Shown here: piece by piece, positions 62,799 to 64,000 of the stretch
How positions within the stretch are numbered: position 1 is the first letter of the stretch
Layout: every line of letters starts with the position of its first letter
Assembly (NCBI RefSeq): GCF_002813915.1
Contig: NZ_CP019335.1
Span: forward strand, 130,888-194,887
From: Tenacibaculum sp. SZ-18
Lineage (GTDB): Bacteria; Bacteroidota; Bacteroidia; Flavobacteriales; Flavobacteriaceae
DNA: 64,000 nucleotides
Direction of reading: 5' to 3'
The notes under the pieces: model-generated
Told to the model about the DNA's origin: nothing
Database searches by the model: none
The model's input: the letters and a program-made list of their open reading frames with translations, nothing else
Position numbers and translations under genes: made by a program

Positions 62799-64000
62799 AT
62801 GAAGAAGAAATACTCAATAGGATTTTACACCGGTGGTGTAAAAGTCGATAATTGGAAGAATTTAAGTGAAGAACAAAAAAAAGAAGCTTTATCTGAAGAT
62901 TGGTATTTACGTTGGTCTTATAGAAATCCTGATACTGGAAAGTTAGAAAGACAAACCAATTTTAAAGGAGGGGTAAACTACTTCAAAACTAAAACTGAGA
63001 GAATAGATTTCTTAAATCAAAGTAAAAGAGCTTTGAAACAACTATTAGATTCAGGCTATACTCCGCAAGATTTAAAGTCAAAACTAGAAGATAGTAAAGA
63101 GAATTTTCAAGAGGTTGCTTATTCGGTGAAAAAAGCGCTTGATTTTGCTTATGATATAGCTAAAAATCTAGTTGGTGATAGTACCTTAAAAGGGTACAGA
63201 AGTTATAAGAATAAGTTTTTGGATTTTATAGGAGAGGAAAATCAGCTAAAAGAAATTACTTGGGTTGATAAAAAAATAGTGCTTAAATTTTTGAATCATG
63301 TGTTAAATGAAACTTCCCCCAGGACTCGAAATAATGCTCGAACAGATTTGAGTGCTTTGTTTGGTATTTTAGAGAAACAAGAGATCATTGAAGAGAATTT
63401 TATAAAATCCATTCATAAAGAAGACGCAAAAAGTAAAACGGATAGAAGATTTACCGATAAACAGCTTCTTGAGATTACCAATGCAGTAAGAAAGAATAAC
63501 ATTGCTTTATTACTTGTTTTGAAATTTGTTTCCTATAATTTTTTGAGACCTATAGAAGTGTGTAGACTGAAAGTGAAGGATGTTGATTTGGACCAAGGTC
63601 TATTGTTTTTCAAAGCAAAGAATAAACCTACCAAAGTAAAAAGAATTCCTTCTGTTTTATTGGAAGAATTGAGATCAGGAAATTTTAATACTTATCCGGG
63701 TGATTATAGTCTGGTTTCTATGAATGGTAAACCTGGGGTTTGGCAAATTAAGCCAGAATCTAAAAGAGATTATTTCACTAAGATTTTCAAAGAAATTAAA
63801 GATGAGTTGGGGTTAGACTCAAAATTCGGAATGTATTCTTTTCGTCATAGTTATATAACCAATTTGTTTAGGTATCTAAGAACAACCAAAGATTTATCAT
63901 ATAACCAAGCTGTAGATGCATTAATGCCTATTACAGGACACGATTCAAAGGAAGGGTTGAAAAATTATCTGCATAAAATTGATGCTGATATTCCAAAAGA
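62799..64000 (+). CDS. Tyrosine recombinase (phage/ICE-type integrase), 3' end outside window
   Basis: About 400 residues are visible and the frame is open to the window end. The N-terminal Arm/SAM-like region has NPDTGKLERQTNF, and the core-binding domain lies at about 110-210 (KALDFAYDIAKNLVGDSTLK). The catalytic domain has Arg250 in FLRPIEVCRLK, Lys in FKAKNKPTKVKR, Arg349-His350 in MYSFRHSYITN, His381 in ITGHDS and Tyr390 in NYLHK. In the usual HxxR box the His is replaced by Tyr, common in Bacteroidetes integrases. I prefer ATG 62799 over the in-frame ATG 62733, which directly follows a terminator T-run. Its position after a tRNA suggests site-specific integration there. Confidence 0.88.
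   Translation, partial: MKKKYSIGFYTGGVKVDNWKNLSEEQKKEALSEDWYLRWSYRNPDTGKLERQTNFKGGVNYFKTKTERIDFLNQSKRALKQLLDSGYTPQDLKSKLEDSKENFQEVAYSVKKALDFAYDIAKNLVGDSTLKGYRSYKNKFLDFIGEENQLKEITWVDKKIVLKFLNHVLNETSPRTRNNARTDLSALFGILEKQEIIEENFIKSIHKEDAKSKTDRRFTDKQLLEITNAVRKNNIALLLVLKFVSYNFLRPIEVCRLKVKDVDLDQGLLFFKAKNKPTKVKRIPSVLLEELRSGNFNTYPGDYSLVSMNGKPGVWQIKPESKRDYFTKIFKEIKDELGLDSKFGMYSFRHSYITNLFRYLRTTKDLSYNQAVDALMPITGHDSKEGLKNYLHKIDADIPK

Overview
The window is AT-rich and reads as a chromosomal segment of a marine Flavobacteriaceae bacterium (Tenacibaculum/Polaribacter type). The evidence is the TAnnTTTG promoter box of Bacteroidetes at many gene starts, the near absence of Shine-Dalgarno motifs, and lineage-typical families: DUF5916, GSCFA, Lacal_2735, DUF2452, PorT-like barrels, a lipoprotein ApbE and a long aromatic amino acid hydroxylase. 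The genus is an inference.

Layout. 0.1-6.5 kb: cytoplasmic asparaginase, an ExbB/4-TM protein/ExbD/ExbD operon, a small outer-membrane barrel, a PAP2-like membrane protein and sigma-54. 6.5-15 kb (minus strand): asnS, an MMPL/RND transporter, and the translation cluster rplM-rpsI-rpsB-tsf followed by pyrH-frr, with a decayed small membrane gene between pyrH and tsf. 15-26 kb: a DUF5916 outer-membrane protein, a heavily mutated IS3-family transposase, an OmpA-like lipoprotein, ApbE, a methyltransferase, map, a thioredoxin-like lipoprotein, gpmI and a secreted coiled-coil protein. 26-36 kb: a decayed secreted-protein gene, aromatic amino acid hydroxylase, rhodanese, a barrel protein, GSCFA, an RraA-like protein, alaS, an M23 peptidase and a MerR regulator. 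36-46.5 kb: LemA and two TPM proteins, a broken PhoD-type phosphatase, a lipoprotein, DUF2237, an FAD oxidoreductase, small conserved proteins and a 1215-residue phosphoesterase/BamA-like fusion. 47-51 kb: a redox group (SelO, an OsmC remnant, MsrA, MsrB) next to a divergent HD/Pycsar-type membrane effector protein. 51-62.5 kb: a GAF protein, a TonB-receptor-like barrel, one intact and two decayed TonB-type genes, der, a choice-of-anchor I lipoprotein and era. 62.6-64 kb: initiator tRNA-Met followed by a tyrosine recombinase that runs off the window, marking the probable edge of an integrated element.

Most of the segment is conserved housekeeping and envelope sequence, but gene decay is frequent. 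At least seven intergenic stretches translate into recognisable protein fragments broken by stops or frameshifts. The least conventional intact items are the HD-domain/Pycsar-effector fusion with a palindrome in its upstream region, the metallophosphoesterase/possible kinase-fold/BamA-barrel protein, and the tRNA-associated integrase whose cargo lies beyond the window. No CRISPR array, rRNA or complete insertion sequence was seen.
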